A stretch of DNA of 64,000 nt from Gracilaria domingensis (taxonomy: Eukaryota > Rhodophyta > Florideophyceae > Gracilariales > Gracilariaceae): assembly GCA_022539475.1 (NCBI GenBank), contig VCMS01000112.1, positions 163,316 to 227,315 on the forward strand. Direction: 5' to 3'. The translations under genes were made by a program, and so were the position numbers. Each line of letters begins with the position of its first letter. Positions within the stretch are counted from its first letter, which is position 1. The notes under the pieces are model-generated. The model ran no database searches and was not told the origin of the DNA. It saw only the letters and a list, made by a program, of their open reading frames with translations. Shown here one piece after another: positions 40,148 to 50,398 of the stretch.

Positions 40148-40168
40148 TCGGCGCACGCGCGCCGCGCG
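39825..40168. promoter_or_regulatory. GC-rich bidirectional promoter between TMX2 and the RBBP9-like gene
   Basis: Extremely GC-rich, ending in a (GCC)n run at about 40116-40147. Start codons face outward on both sides. The (GCC)n run would encode poly-Ala if translated, but I take it as untranslated. Confidence 0.5.
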
Positions 40169-40873
40169 ATGCGCCACGCCGCCTTCCTCCCCGCCGCGCC
40201 GCCGCGCCGCCGCCGCCGCGCGCGCGCGCCGCCGCCGCGCCGCCGCCGCGCGCGCTGTTGCGCCGCGCCGCGCCACCGCGCGCTGCTGGTGCCCACGCAC
40301 GTGCGCGGCGCCGCGGCGCTGCCGCGCGCGCTCGCGGCGCGCCTGCGCGCCGCGCTGCCGCGCGCGCTGGAGCTGCGCGCGCTGCCGGCGGCGGCGCTCC
40401 CCAACCCGTACGCCAGCAACACGAAGCGCTGGGAGCGCGTGTGGCTGCGCGCGCTGCGCGGCGCGCTGGCGCGCGACGGCGGCGCCGCCACGCTGTGCGG
40501 GCTGGGCTCCGGCGCGGACGCGTGCCTGCGCCTGCTCGAGACGCAGCGCGTGCGCGGCGGCTTTGCGTGCCTGCTGCCCACCGGCGACGAGTACTACGCC
40601 GCCGAGCGCCACGCGCGGCCGTACGACTGGCGCGCCATTCGGCGCAACGTCGGCAACGGCCGCGTCGCGCTCGTCACCGCCGGCGCCGGCGCCGGCGCCG
40701 CGGCGGAGCAGGAGAGCCGCAACCTGTTCCGCCAGCTGCGCGCCAGCCTGTGGCTGGACGTGGCGGGCGCGCAGGGCGCCGCGGGCGCGCAGCGCGAGCT
40801 GGCGGCGGCGATTGCGCACGCGTGCAAACTGGACGCGCCGCATGACGATGACGACGTGCTGTACCGACGGTAA
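40169..40873 (+). CDS. RBBP9/YdeN-like alpha/beta hydrolase, catalytic residues lost
   Basis: 234 residues, single exon. RBBP9-type proteins are small serine hydrolases. The match runs through ALLVPTHVRG (strand 1), the NPYASNTKRWERVWLRAL segment, LCGLGSGADACLRLLETQRV and the RPYDWRAIRRN helix, which aligns with the RPWQWEKIK region of RBBP9. The nucleophile elbow, GHSSG in the family, reads GLGSG (residues 111-115), so the catalytic Ser position is Gly. The Asp-bearing strand end appears as TAGAGAG, and the expected GHF turn with the catalytic His is replaced by Gly/Ala-rich sequence. The protein is therefore probably a pseudoenzyme. The first 35 residues are Arg/Pro/Ala-rich and could be an organelle-targeting leader. 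Third codon positions are nearly all G or C. Confidence 0.7.
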   Translation: MRHAAFLPAAPPRRRRRARAPPPRRRRARCCAAPRHRALLVPTHVRGAAALPRALAARLRAALPRALELRALPAAALPNPYASNTKRWERVWLRALRGALARDGGAATLCGLGSGADACLRLLETQRVRGGFACLLPTGDEYYAAERHARPYDWRAIRRNVGNGRVALVTAGAGAGAAAEQESRNLFRQLRASLWLDVAGAQGAAGAQRELAAAIAHACKLDAPHDDDDVLYRR

Positions 40874-40900
40874 ACGCGGCGCTATGACTTGCTCTTTTTT

Positions 40901-41815
40901 TTATGCGGCGGCGCGCTCGGCGCGCAGCTCGGGGAACAGCGTGTCGACGGTGACCACGTCGCGCTCGGCGTCGGTGCCCGGCTCGCCCAGCGCGGCGTAC
41001 ACGGCGGCGGCGCCGTCGAAGCGCTGCGCGCGCGTGTAGGGCGTGTGCGTGATGACCACGCGCATGCCCGCGGCCAGCGCGGCGCGCAGCCCAATGTGGC
41101 TGTCCTCCACGACCACGCAGTCGGCGCGCGCCACGCGCAGGCGCTGGCGCGCCAGCTCGTAGATCATGGGGTGCGGCTTCTTGTTGCGGACCACGTCGCC
41201 CGCCAGAACGACGTCGAAGCGGCGCACGCGCGCCTCGCCCAGCAGCTTGTGCAGCACGAGGCGGACGGCGTCCGCGTTGGCGGCCGAGCACACGGCCAGC
41301 TTGAGCCCGCGGCCGTGCGCCTCGTCCACCAGCCGCAGCACGCCCGGGCGCAGCGCCGCGCGCCCGTCCTCGATGAGCTGGCGGTACAGCGCGGTCTTCT
41401 CGGCGTGCAGCCGCGCCACCAGCTGCTCGCGGCGCGGCCGCTGCTGCGCGTCGCCGGCGGCGCGGCCGTCCGGCCAGCCGTAGCGGTCAAAGTACCAGCG
41501 CATCTTCTCCTTGCCGCCGCCCACCGCGTTCTGCAGCATCTCGTAAAACTCGTAGCTCCACTCAAAGCCCAGCGCGTTCTGCTGCCAGCACTGGTTGTAG
41601 CTGAGGCGGTGCAGCTCCTCGCTCTCCACGATCACCCCGTCGCAGTCGAAGATGAGCGCCTTGCTCGCCGCGTCCGCCGCCGCCGCCATCACCGCCGCGC
41701 CGCGCCGCGCCGCCGCGCCGGCGCCGCGCCGCGCCGCGCCGCCGCGCCGGCGGCCGGCGCACGCGCGCGCCGCGCGCGGGCGCGCGGCAAAGGGGACGTG
41801 CGCAACGAACGCCAT
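40901..41815 (-). CDS. HAD-superfamily phosphatase, CbbY-like, probably plastid-targeted
   Basis: 304 residues, single exon. The four HAD motifs are present: LIFDCDGVIVESEELHR (nucleophile Asp57, acid/base Asp59), CSAAN with the motif II Ser, NKKPHP with the motif III Lys, and VVVEDSHIGLRAAL with motif IV. The helical cap between motifs I and II is of the CbbY/phosphoglucomutase type. CbbY-like plastid phosphatases remove xylulose-1,5-bisphosphate, an inhibitor of Rubisco; that substrate is inferred from family similarity. About 45 Arg/Ala-rich, acid-free residues precede the domain, consistent with a transit peptide, although the high local GC could mimic one. An inner Met at residue 43 is an alternative start. 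The gene converges with the RBBP9-like gene (27 bp between stops) and diverges from the CDCA7-like gene. Confidence 0.85.
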   Translation of the reverse strand: MAFVAHVPFAARPRAARACAGRRRGGAARRGAGAAARRGAAVMAAAADAASKALIFDCDGVIVESEELHRLSYNQCWQQNALGFEWSYEFYEMLQNAVGGGKEKMRWYFDRYGWPDGRAAGDAQQRPRREQLVARLHAEKTALYRQLIEDGRAALRPGVLRLVDEAHGRGLKLAVCSAANADAVRLVLHKLLGEARVRRFDVVLAGDVVRNKKPHPMIYELARQRLRVARADCVVVEDSHIGLRAALAAGMRVVITHTPYTRAQRFDGAAAVYAALGEPGTDAERDVVTVDTLFPELRAERAAA

Positions 41816-42268
41816 GCCTCGCCTCGCCGCGCGCGCGCCCGCGCCGCGCCGCGCGCTCGTCGCGCCGGGACCGGCGCGCGCGCAAAACGAGCCGCCGGCA
41901 GGCGCGCCACCTGTCGCGCGCGCAGTGGCGCGCGCGCGCCTGAATTAGACGCGCTCCTCCGCCCGCCCCCCCGCGCGCGCGCGCGCTCTCGGCCGACAAA
42001 TTCAGCGTGTGCGCGGCGCCGCTTCCGCGCGTCGATGCGCGCGTGACGCGTGACGCGCGCGCGCGCGCGCGCGTATTACGTCAGCGCGGCGTGCGCGCGC
42101 GCGTCACGCGGCGCGCGCGCGCGCCTGCGAGCCGTTCGCGGCTGGCGCGCGCCGCGCTTGCATTGCGCCGCGCTCAAGGCGCGCGTGCGCGCGCGCCGCC
42201 GCCCGCCCGTCGCCGCGCCGTCCCCCCACCGCCCCACGCCCCCGCGCCCCCCCACCCGCGTCTTCGCC
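41816..42268. promoter_or_regulatory. GC-rich bidirectional promoter (HAD gene / CDCA7-like gene)
   Basis: 450 bp of alternating GC and CG between divergent start codons, including runs such as GCGCGCGCGCGCGCGC near 42056. No TATA box is visible. Confidence 0.5.
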
Positions 42269-42793
42269 ATGCATTTCGTCGAGAAACACGCCGTGCAGGC
42301 TATGCTCTCGCTCTCGCAGCAGCAGCAGCAGCAGGTGCAGCTGCTGCAGCGGCGGCAGCGGCGGCGCGCGCTCATGGCGATGGCGCCGCCGCAGCCGCTG
42401 CCGCCGCCGCAGCTGCCGAACACGCCCGACGCCAGCGTGCTCTCCGCCACGCCGCCGCGCACGCCGCGCGAGGGCGGCGGCGGCGGCGATGGGATCAAGC
42501 CGCCGCGCAAGATGTCGCTCGCCAGCCTGCTCAGCGCCGAGCCGCTGCGCGCGCCGGCGGCGGCGCACTCGCTTCGCGACGTGTGCCTGTACACGCGCCC
42601 GGAACAGCTCTCTGCGCGCGCCACCGTGTGCATGGCCGCCGTGCGCGCCGCGGGCGCCGCGCGGCCGCTGCCGTCGTTCAACCATCTCTCGGCCGCCGTG
42701 GCGCCTGGCGGCGGCGGCGGCGGCGGCGGCGGCGCGTCTGCGCAGACGGCCAGACCGACGGCGTGTTCGATCTCGCACCTGGTGCAGCAGCAA

Positions 42794-42828
<35 letters not shown>

Positions 42829-43214
42829 TTGGCATCTGCAAGCACAGCAGCAGCACGCACAGGCGCGTCAGCGCGAGCAGGCGCAGCGCCTCAAGGCGGT
42901 GATTGTGAAGCGGCCGTACAAAAAGTACTACTCCAACCCGACGCCGTCGTCGCACTGTCACGTGTGCGCGCGCACGTCCAAGGCGGTGCGCTTCGCGACG
43001 TGCGCGCGCATTCGGCAGGGGCTGTGCCGCAAGGTGACGTGCCACAAGTGCTTCGTCAAGTTTGGCTGGGACTGGAAGCAGGCCATCGACGACGCCGACT
43101 GGCTGTGCGTGCACTGCCGCGGCGAGTGCCCGGAGGGGCGCTCGCAGTGCTTCATCTACGCGCGCGTCAACCGGAGGCGCGGCTCCAAGCGCCGGCGCGG
43201 CCGCGACGACGCGC

Positions 43215-43253
<39 letters not shown>

Positions 43254-43294
43254 GCGCGCACGCGCACGCGCACGCGCACGCGGCGCTGCGGTGA
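42269..43294 (+). CDS. CDCA7-type (zf-4CXXC_R1) zinc-finger protein with poly-Q
   Basis: 341 residues from ATG 42269. The C-terminal zinc-binding domain (about residues 230-294) reads CHVCARTSKAVRF, then CHKCFVKFGWDW and WLCVHCRGECPEGRSQC. The closing WxCxxCRGxC element is typical of CDCA7-like zf-4CXXC_R1 domains. CDCA7 recruits the HELLS remodeler and promotes maintenance DNA methylation in plants and animals. The N-terminal part is low complexity: QQQQQQ near residue 15, a Gly run near 150, and a longer Gln run from CAG/CAA codons at about 42783-42826. A Pro run and an Ala/His tail follow the finger. MHFVEKHAVQAM makes the chosen start plausible. The Q, G and P runs are likely variable between strains. 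Confidence 0.75.
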
Positions 43295-43536
43295 GACGCG
43301 GCGCGCATGGCGCGCTTGCGAGAGATTTTTGCTTGGTTAGCAGCTCGCTGCCGGTAGACGCGCGCCGCTGTAAAGCGGCGCCGCCGCCTGAAGAGCGAGT
43401 AAACGAGGCATTGCTGGTGCGAACGCTGTATCTTTTCTGCCCCGTTGACACTCCTGTTTTACAGCAGTCCTGTACCGCCTTCACAAAATTCACCGCCGCG
43501 CCGCGCCGCGCCGCCGCTGCCGCCGCGCCGCCGGCC

Positions 43537-43606
<70 letters not shown>

Positions 43607-44401
43607 GCGCGTACGCTCCGCATGCGATGGCACGCCCGTGCCGTCGAACCAGTTGAGCTACGCGTACGTGCCTGTATAATTCAGGTACGTTTCTGCGCCG
43701 TCCTGTGACGGTGACGCCGCGCGCGCCGCGCGCGCCCGACGCGATGCGCGCCCGCAGCGGGGCCGTTACGCGCAGTGCAGCGAAACGCGCGCTTTCATGT
43801 GCTCCGCCGGCGCGCGCCGCGCCGCGCCGCCGGGTAGTATATCGAGCGCGCGCGCGCGCGCGCGCGCCATAGTTTATTTCGGGCGCGCGCGCAGCCCCAT
43901 GCGCCTCGTGCTCACGCTGACGCGCCCAAGGCGCGCGGCGCGCGGCGCGCGTCACGCTGTCGGAGCGGCGCGAGCGCGAGCGCGAGCGCGGCGCGCAAAA
44001 ACGTTGCGCCGCGCCGAGGAGAGGCACCGCCGCCGCGCGGCTGTCAGCAGTGCGCGCTCTTCCAGTTTCGACATGACGTTTGTTTGCCTCTCTGAATTTC
44101 TTGCGTCTCCCGGCCGCGCGCGCGCGCGCGCGCCCGCGCTCGACGCGCGCGTGTATGTCGGCGCCCGTGTGCTGGTGCTGTGACTCTACCGCCTCGGAGG
44201 CCGGCGCGACGCGCGCGCGGCGCTACGAGACGTTGCGTCCATCGCCAGCGGAACCGCGTCGGTCGACCCGTCGGCCGCTTTGCGCTCATACGCGCGCCGC
44301 CCATTGAGTCCGTCGCGCAGCGCGGCGGCTGTATCAGACGTGCTGTTCATCGCTTGTCCTCCTCACCATCATCATGATGCGCGCGCCTCGCAGCTGCGAG
44401 C
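43295..44401. other. GC-rich spacer with (CCG)n and (CG)n repeats
   Basis: 1.1 kb without a supported gene. A perfect (CCG)n run of about 65 bp lies at 43541-43605, and (CG)n runs occur near 43848-43866 and 44113-44130. Long open frames here are repeat-encoded Pro, Ala or Arg. On the - strand near 43665-43620, a GTAGCTCAACTGG word looks like a tRNA A box, but no complete cloverleaf follows. Confidence 0.5.
43541..43605. repeat. (CCG)n microsatellite, about 22 units
   Basis: Uninterrupted CCG triplets, among the longest perfect microsatellites in the window. The length may differ between copies or be collapsed in assembly. Confidence 0.8.
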
Positions 44402-44700
44402 ATGATGGCGCGTAGATACACTTTGGTGTTGGCTGCACTTCTCGCCACCTCATTCATTGCTTACAGCGCGCATACGGCTGTGAGCTGCCGCGTATGAGCT
44501 CCTTGACATCATGTTTGTTCACCGCCTCAACCACACCGCCGTCTAGACGTAAACTCCTTTTAGACCTTACGTCTATTATACCAATCCTTCCTTTTCTCCG
44601 TGTGACTGGCTGCGCACCACGTCGCCGACAGCCAGCGCACACACCCCCCCCCCACCACCGCCACGATGACCACCACGACGACGACGACGACAAGTCGTGA
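44402..44700 (+). CDS. Candidate tiny secreted His/Asp-rich peptide, two exons
   Basis: Exon 1 (44402-44479) encodes MMARRYTLVLAALLATSF and a further eight residues, an ideal signal peptide. The donor is GTGAGC at 44480. The acceptor GACAG ends at 44631 after a pyrimidine-rich stretch; exon 2 is 44632-44700. Both splice sites fall between codons and the frame stays open. The mature part is only about 25 residues: PAHTPPP followed by His/Asp clusters (HHRHDDHHDDDDDKS). Such a composition could bind Zn, Ni or Ca ions. Unspliced, the frame stops soon after the signal peptide. A C10 homopolymer in exon 2 makes the frame sensitive to base-calling. This is a prediction from signals alone, with no family match. 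Confidence 0.4.
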
Positions 44701-47651
44701 TTCCTTTTTAAACTCTACAGTACTTTGTTTCACCGCGGAGCAATGCACGTAAAACCTTTTGTCATACCAAACGCAGCTGCTGCGCCTCCTGTTACAATCG
44801 CTCTTTCAAAATGAGCAAACCCGTCAAATGTACCCAAGGGTATATTCATTAATGTGAACCAACAAAAGAACTCAGATCTTTTCGTTTTCTTCCACTCTCG
44901 CAACCCCCAACAATATTCTCCACATTAAACAAACAAAACAAATGGCAGCCGCGCAGCGCCCAGCGTTGCGCACTGCCCGCCTGCTCTGTGTGCATGCGCA
45001 CACCATCACAACCGTCCCCGCCGCCCCACACTCCCCCATGCACAGTGTGTGCGTCCCACACCCATGGTCGCGCACTGTGGCGCCAGCCTGTCCCCGTGCG
45101 CTGTTCACCACATTCATTTAATTAATGTGCCACACAAAGCTAAACCGCCACTTGTTCAAAGCTGTTGCCGTAACAGCACAATGTACTCTTAATAGCCGCT
45201 TTATGATACGTTACACTTGCTATGACATGTATCGGCAGAACGTCTGCACAACTTTCATACAGTGCCACCCACTCTTTCATAAAATGACCACCTCGCAATC
45301 ACCTTCCGATTAATCACAACAACGCTTGTTCCACCTTCGCAGTCGATTCCGTTTCTTACTGTATACAATCCCCATGTCGGCTGCCCACATTCAAACTTGT
45401 TGCGAGCATCGCCGCAATCAAGCCAGCTCCCTTGCATCACCTGGCTCAAAAAAATATATCTCTTCCAAATTCAATGCTCAATTCTATCGCTAGTGCCAGG
45501 CGCAACTTTTTATCTATACGTATGACATCAGACACAGCCCCACATCTTTGAAACAAAACCTACGAATACTGCAAACTTCCAACGGCTATCGTTTCACACG
45601 TGAAGTCACGTCTGAGAAAAGCTTAAAAAAAACACAAAACCATCGTTTTCAAGCCCTACATTGCGGTTGAGAAATCCTTTTCTACTACAAAATTTGTTCC
45701 AGCGGTCCAACTTGCCCTATTATGAGCTTGTTTATTGATTGCAAGCTTTTAACTTATTCGCACAGTCAACTTAGGGCAACAGCTCAAACGCTCCCAACTT
45801 ACCCCTCATGATATCTCCTTAAACCCCTGTATTCATGCGAACAACAATTGAAACGAGTATGACCGCCACGAAACGAGCAAACGCTTTTGTCCTTCCTGAC
45901 TGTTTCTTGACGCGAGCCGACGCAGTTATCAAAGCTACCAACATAATATATGATACGCAGAGAGGCCCAATATGCATTGAGTTACTACCAGCACCATGAA
46001 CTGTGCTGCAGAACTGGCGTTTGCTCCAGCTTGATGAAAATGCTGCTGGCAGCAAGAGTCGTACGCCCTTAAGGCCGGCGGAGACTGCGCAAAAAGTCCC
46101 CTGGGACGTCCTTTGGTAGCCTAGGCTAGAAAACGACCAGACCGGGTCGAACTGAAAATCATCCCTAAGGGATGCGCATCCCCAGCAGTCCTGTTTCGTT
46201 TGTGGACACATCTTTGAACTCATGCCTGCCTGTTGGGCTTCTCTCAAGTTGTCACTGCACACAAGGCCGGCGCTGGATGCTTTGATGAAAGCTGGTGTCC
46301 ATCCTCAAATCCTTCATGATCAAAATGGACCAGATCAGCTCCGCGACAGTATGCCACGCACGAAACCGTGACATGCCCATCTCCAAATTCCGTTCCACGG
46401 CAAGCCGACCTTCTTCTCTCGGTAAATTTGTACATACAAGAGGAGCCATAATTATTATGAATTCACAGTCAAACTGGAACTTGAGCAGCGCAAGAGCATT
46501 TGTAGCATAAAAAGAACACTTCTCCTACTCCCTTCGTTGCTATCGACATGATCAATCTCTCATTACTAGAGCAAAAATACTGCGTAAGATAGGTAGCACT
46601 TAAATTGAGAAAGACTTGGACTTCTGTGTGAAATCCCTCTTCATGATTATCCTGGGTTTAGAATAGATGATATTGTGAACATGATGGCCTGGAGGAATGC
46701 TTTGTCTATTCACGAAGCAGACTTTTTTCAGACTAGAACCCTATTAATCTGTGCTGTGGATTAGACAATATTCTCACTCTTTCATAGCCATCATAGCGAA
46801 AGACCATTTGCCTCTGCTTGGTTCTCCCTTAGCCTCGTAAATGGGGGCTAAGGTCCACATGAAAGAATAATAACAACACTTGCATGACAATTGCCCGTGC
46901 CACTTCAAGCCTGTACGCAATCTATTCTAATCGGTGTCGGCATTCTGCACGCTGCATTCTGCTGGCTGCATGCGAAATACTGCTGACTTAAATGCTATTT
47001 CTGGAAGCTTGATACGGCTTAAACACGGACTGTCTGTTGACGATGAACTGCCCAACATGAACGTAGTCGTTGCAAAAGTCTTTGTCACAATTGGAAAAGC
47101 AGGAAAAAAGCTAAAAGTTTGCAATGGTTCCAAAATGAGCGCTCATCCTTCGCAGGGGGAATTTTTGCCCATTCTCCAGCAAAAACTCTGCTGAGAGCTG
47201 ATGCTTTTGCACACGCGACCAGAGCTTAACGTAACAAGTTAGTGCTCCGAAGGAGAGAGCACGTTCACGTCCATGCCACAGTTCATCAACATGAACACGG
47301 CCAAGTTGACCTGCTCTCATCTTTATTGCTGCACCATCATTCATTACTGTACCTTCCCATCACATGCATGATCACTCCAACGCATCCAGATTCTGGACAT
47401 GATGTCTCGATGTGAAACCCTTGATGGGTTTCATATCATTTCATTGAGAGCGTTCTTGCAATTAGGGCTGCAAAGAATGCCACACGTATTACAGAGGCAT
47501 TTTCATCCGTCAAGAGCAAGACAAGTCTTCAGAAGCATGTGATGTTTCTGTACCTTCGTAGAATGTGCCATTCATGTGTTGCTCTCGGTGGATATCATTC
47601 TCGCATTCGAGTAAACCAGCCGAATTGTGACCGGCTTGCTGCTTCTCTCTA
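44701..47651. other. Large AT-richer spacer of 2.9 kb
   Basis: I find no supported gene. A - strand frame at 46262-45819 (147 codons) has no domain. A hairpin CCTTAGCC...GGCTAAGG lies at 46827-46853. Base composition drops sharply from the neighbouring GC-rich block. It could hold noncoding RNA, but I recognise none. Confidence 0.45.
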
Positions 47652-48305
47652 ATGGAACCGTCCTCGAAAGATAGACAAACAGATAGTGCTTCATACCGCC
47701 ATTTGTTTACATTTGGCGAGGAGACCCGAAGCTCTCCGTTTTCAACAAATGCAGAGCAGCGCACTTCACGACAGTTCACTTTTCTAGGCAGCGGTGTTGA
47801 TCTGTTTCAAGCTTCTAAGAGCAGTAACGAGGACGGCGCTGAACAATTGGAGCATCATGAACAGGATCATCATATGTCCAAAGTTCCGCAACCTCGTGCA
47901 GAAGCTTCAGAAGAACTCCAACTTTCTTTCCCAGACAATATTGTCGAAAATGAACACGAGGATCACGATGGAGTCCAAGAAAGGAAGGGTTTCCATGCCC
48001 CTGTGAACATCGAAGGAAGAAGCACTGAAGGAAACGAATATGTGGGATATATGTTCGAAGAGGGGCAAGAGCAATCGTACGGAGAAGAACCAGCGTTTCA
48101 GCTTCCACCCGATATATTTTCTCGGCCTGAAGCCCTTAAAGATATTGCTTGCCAATTTGTTAGGAGCTCGGGACTTGAACAGTTGGGAGAAGAATGGGAG
48201 CGAGTAGATGGAATTCGAGATCAAATGCGCCGAGATTTCAAGATCCGGCGTCAGAAAGACATCGGAAATATCAAATCTAGAAGCACCAATGTAGACGTTG
48301 CGTAA
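47652..48305 (+). CDS. Hypothetical acidic protein with C-terminal helical region
   Basis: 217 residues, single exon. I do not recognise it. The first 150 residues are Ser/Glu/His-rich and likely disordered (HLFTFGEETRSSPF, EQLEHHEQDHHMSK). The last 55 residues look folded and charged: ALKDIACQFVRSSGLEQLGE, then EWERVDGIRDQMRRDFKIRR. The tail resembles a small helical interaction module. It lies in tandem with the ARM-repeat gene, 279 bp upstream, separated by a strong foldback. Confidence 0.55.
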   Translation: MEPSSKDRQTDSASYRHLFTFGEETRSSPFSTNAEQRTSRQFTFLGSGVDLFQASKSSNEDGAEQLEHHEQDHHMSKVPQPRAEASEELQLSFPDNIVENEHEDHDGVQERKGFHAPVNIEGRSTEGNEYVGYMFEEGQEQSYGEEPAFQLPPDIFSRPEALKDIACQFVRSSGLEQLGEEWERVDGIRDQMRRDFKIRRQKDIGNIKSRSTNVDVA

Positions 48306-48398
48306 CGTGCCAGGGTACCGAGGCCGCTTATGGACTGCCTTATTTCTTGCAAATATTACTACAGAGGTAACTGCGTATATTGCCACGACATCATGATA

Positions 48399-48458
48399 CA
48401 GTTGTGCGCATTCATGGAAGGCAAGCATGATGCTTGCCTTTATGAATGCGCATAACTG
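48399..48458. repeat. Near-perfect foldback, about 29-bp arms
   Basis: Left arm 48399-48428 (starts CAGTTGTGCGCATTCATGG) and right arm 48430-48458 are reverse complements apart from one G:T position and a one-base bulge, with almost no loop. It sits in the 3' spacer about 95 bp after the preceding stop codon. Confidence 0.6.
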
Positions 48459-48583
48459 TGCCAGACATGGAAATGCAGCACATCTTGGTTCTGGTCTTTA
48501 TCCCAAGGTGACTCGAGTTCGGATTTCTGTGCTGTGCAACCGCGTACAATCCAGGAAGATCATTACATTATTCTTCTCAGTCT

Positions 48584-50398
48584 ATGGACCCCGCTAGTTC
48601 ATGCTTAAATGCCGAGCGCAGGAACCAAGAGCAATGGCTGGAACGACTGATGAAACAGCAATCTACTGCCACCACATCACAGCAAGCAGCTTTATGCTGT
48701 GATGAGCTGCGTATTTTGGCGTGCGACTTTGAAGGGGACCATGTCAAACTGAAGCCTAGTGTAGAGAAATGTATCAAACTTATGGATTCTCACGCGTCGG
48801 AGGTGAAGGTTCAGAAGTCGGCGACTCTAGCACTCATGGTGCTTTGTGAGAAACACAAGATGGCAGAATTCATGGGTCAGGAAGGGGTCGTTCCATTAGT
48901 TGTTAGCGCCTTGAATGTGTTTTCGAAGGACCAAGCTCTTGTCAAAAATGCCATACTTCTTACGAGGTCTTTGCTACTTGTTGAAGTTAATCGAAGTATA
49001 TTCTGTGAACACAGAGGATTCAAAGCTCTGTCTTCAGCTATGATTGCGTTTCCTGATAGAGAATCGATTCAATGTTCTGCTGCTGCACTGATTGCAACCA
49101 TCTGTTATGAGAACGAGGGTCGAAGGCTTTTGGCATTTGCTAGTGGTGTTTTGCCCTTGTTAGTTGATGCTCTTAATCGATATGAAGGTCCTATACACTG
49201 GAAGGTTCAGTCTAACGTTTGTATGGCCTTGCGTAACCTATCCCGGGAGTCCGTAATATGCAAGGAGATTCTGTCTCAAGGAGGGGTTTTGCGCACCATA
49301 GGGAACATCATCAAACCCAATTCCAATCCACTTGCAATCGAGGAGGCGCTGGGAGTATGTTTGAATATCGTAACCGCTCCGATTTCAGAATGTTCGGAAA
49401 TGCTGGAGAACGCCTCTCATATTTTGGTGGGTTTCGTGATGGAGTTTCTGAGTTCAACAGTAAAGAGCTTTCGACGCAACGGGAAATGTCATGAAATGGG
49501 ATTTGCACTGCTTCGGGCATGTGAGCCGTTGGAAAGGGGCCCTTCTGAGGAGAACAGAAGAACAGAAAGAATGCGTATAGCTGTTCTATATGCTGCGGCA
49601 TATGCATCAAATCGTTCATCGAGCTCTGTGAGCATCGTTTCAAGTTCATGCTTACTCATTCGCACCATGCTAATTGACTCTACTAACCGGAGGCTGTTTA
49701 GTGAAGTAGGTCGAAGTGTGGCAACGCTGGTGAGATCCATTGCCTTTCTCACTCACAGCCCAGTTCATGTCGAGCACTCTTTGCTTGCTCTGGGAAACGC
49801 GGTTTTCGATTCTCCGGCCGGTAAGCTCAAAGCCTGTGAATGGGGTGCCTTGCGATTTATTGCAAATGCTATGAAGATAAACCACACTAATGCTGCTGTT
49901 GCGGAAGCAGGTCTCATAACTATCCATGGCTTGTGTATTGATAACGAGAAAGTTGGAAACTTGGCAAGCTCTTTCAAATTTCATGACTTGTGCACAGAGA
50001 CAATGGCTGCTTTTGAGGCCAGCCCAACAATTCAAGAAAGAGGCCTCGCCGCCTTGCTTAGTATGGGGTATGGCCGACAGGCGAAGAAACAACTTCATGC
50101 CAGCAACGCAATGCAGGCTGCGGAACGGGCGGCGGACTTATACCCTTACTCGAAGAACATTCTTGCACTTCGAGCAAAACTTGAGAGCCTTGAGGGTGAC
50201 GAAAGTGAACATCCCGTACATTTGCCCGCTGCCGTTTGTGATAGTAAGCCTGGCTGCGAAACGCATGAAAGCAAAGGAAGACTACAAGAGTCCGACAAAC
50301 ATCGTACTCAGGCAAAGCGGGCAACCCTCGAGTCCTTTTCAACCAGAATCCTTTGTAAACTTCCGTCGTTGCAGAATTTGCGTAGTAAGTCCGAGTAG
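48584..50398 (+). CDS. Armadillo-repeat protein
   Basis: 604 residues, single exon. Residues about 60-480 form a run of helical ARM-type repeats with recurrent motifs such as KVQKSATLALMVLC, GVVPLVVSALNVF, GVLPLLVDALNRYEG, VQSNVCMALRNLS, GGVLRTIGNII and GALRFIANAM. ARM solenoids bind protein partners. The pattern recalls ARMC6-like or importin-like proteins, but no importin-beta-binding domain is visible. The N-terminus is Gln-rich (LERLMKQQSTATTSQQ), and the C-terminal 80 residues are polar and probably disordered. AATAAA lies about 240 bp after the stop. Confidence 0.8.
   Translation: MDPASSCLNAERRNQEQWLERLMKQQSTATTSQQAALCCDELRILACDFEGDHVKLKPSVEKCIKLMDSHASEVKVQKSATLALMVLCEKHKMAEFMGQEGVVPLVVSALNVFSKDQALVKNAILLTRSLLLVEVNRSIFCEHRGFKALSSAMIAFPDRESIQCSAAALIATICYENEGRRLLAFASGVLPLLVDALNRYEGPIHWKVQSNVCMALRNLSRESVICKEILSQGGVLRTIGNIIKPNSNPLAIEEALGVCLNIVTAPISECSEMLENASHILVGFVMEFLSSTVKSFRRNGKCHEMGFALLRACEPLERGPSEENRRTERMRIAVLYAAAYASNRSSSSVSIVSSSCLLIRTMLIDSTNRRLFSEVGRSVATLVRSIAFLTHSPVHVEHSLLALGNAVFDSPAGKLKACEWGALRFIANAMKINHTNAAVAEAGLITIHGLCIDNEKVGNLASSFKFHDLCTETMAAFEASPTIQERGLAALLSMGYGRQAKKQLHASNAMQAAERAADLYPYSKNILALRAKLESLEGDESEHPVHLPAAVCDSKPGCETHESKGRLQESDKHRTQAKRATLESFSTRILCKLPSLQNLRSKSE

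Noticed and set aside
39457-42100. Overlapping open frames of 270-390 codons on both strands
   Set aside because: These are composition shadows of the TMX2, RBBP9-like and HAD genes; only the frames with family motifs are kept.
43615-43680. tRNA-like stretch on the - strand (GTAGCTCAACTGG, GGTTCGAC)
   Set aside because: A-box and B-box-like words overlap instead of lying 30 or more nt apart, the D stem does not pair, and no T loop follows.
45819-46262. 147-codon - strand frame in the AT-rich spacer
   Set aside because: No domain, no signal peptide and unremarkable composition.
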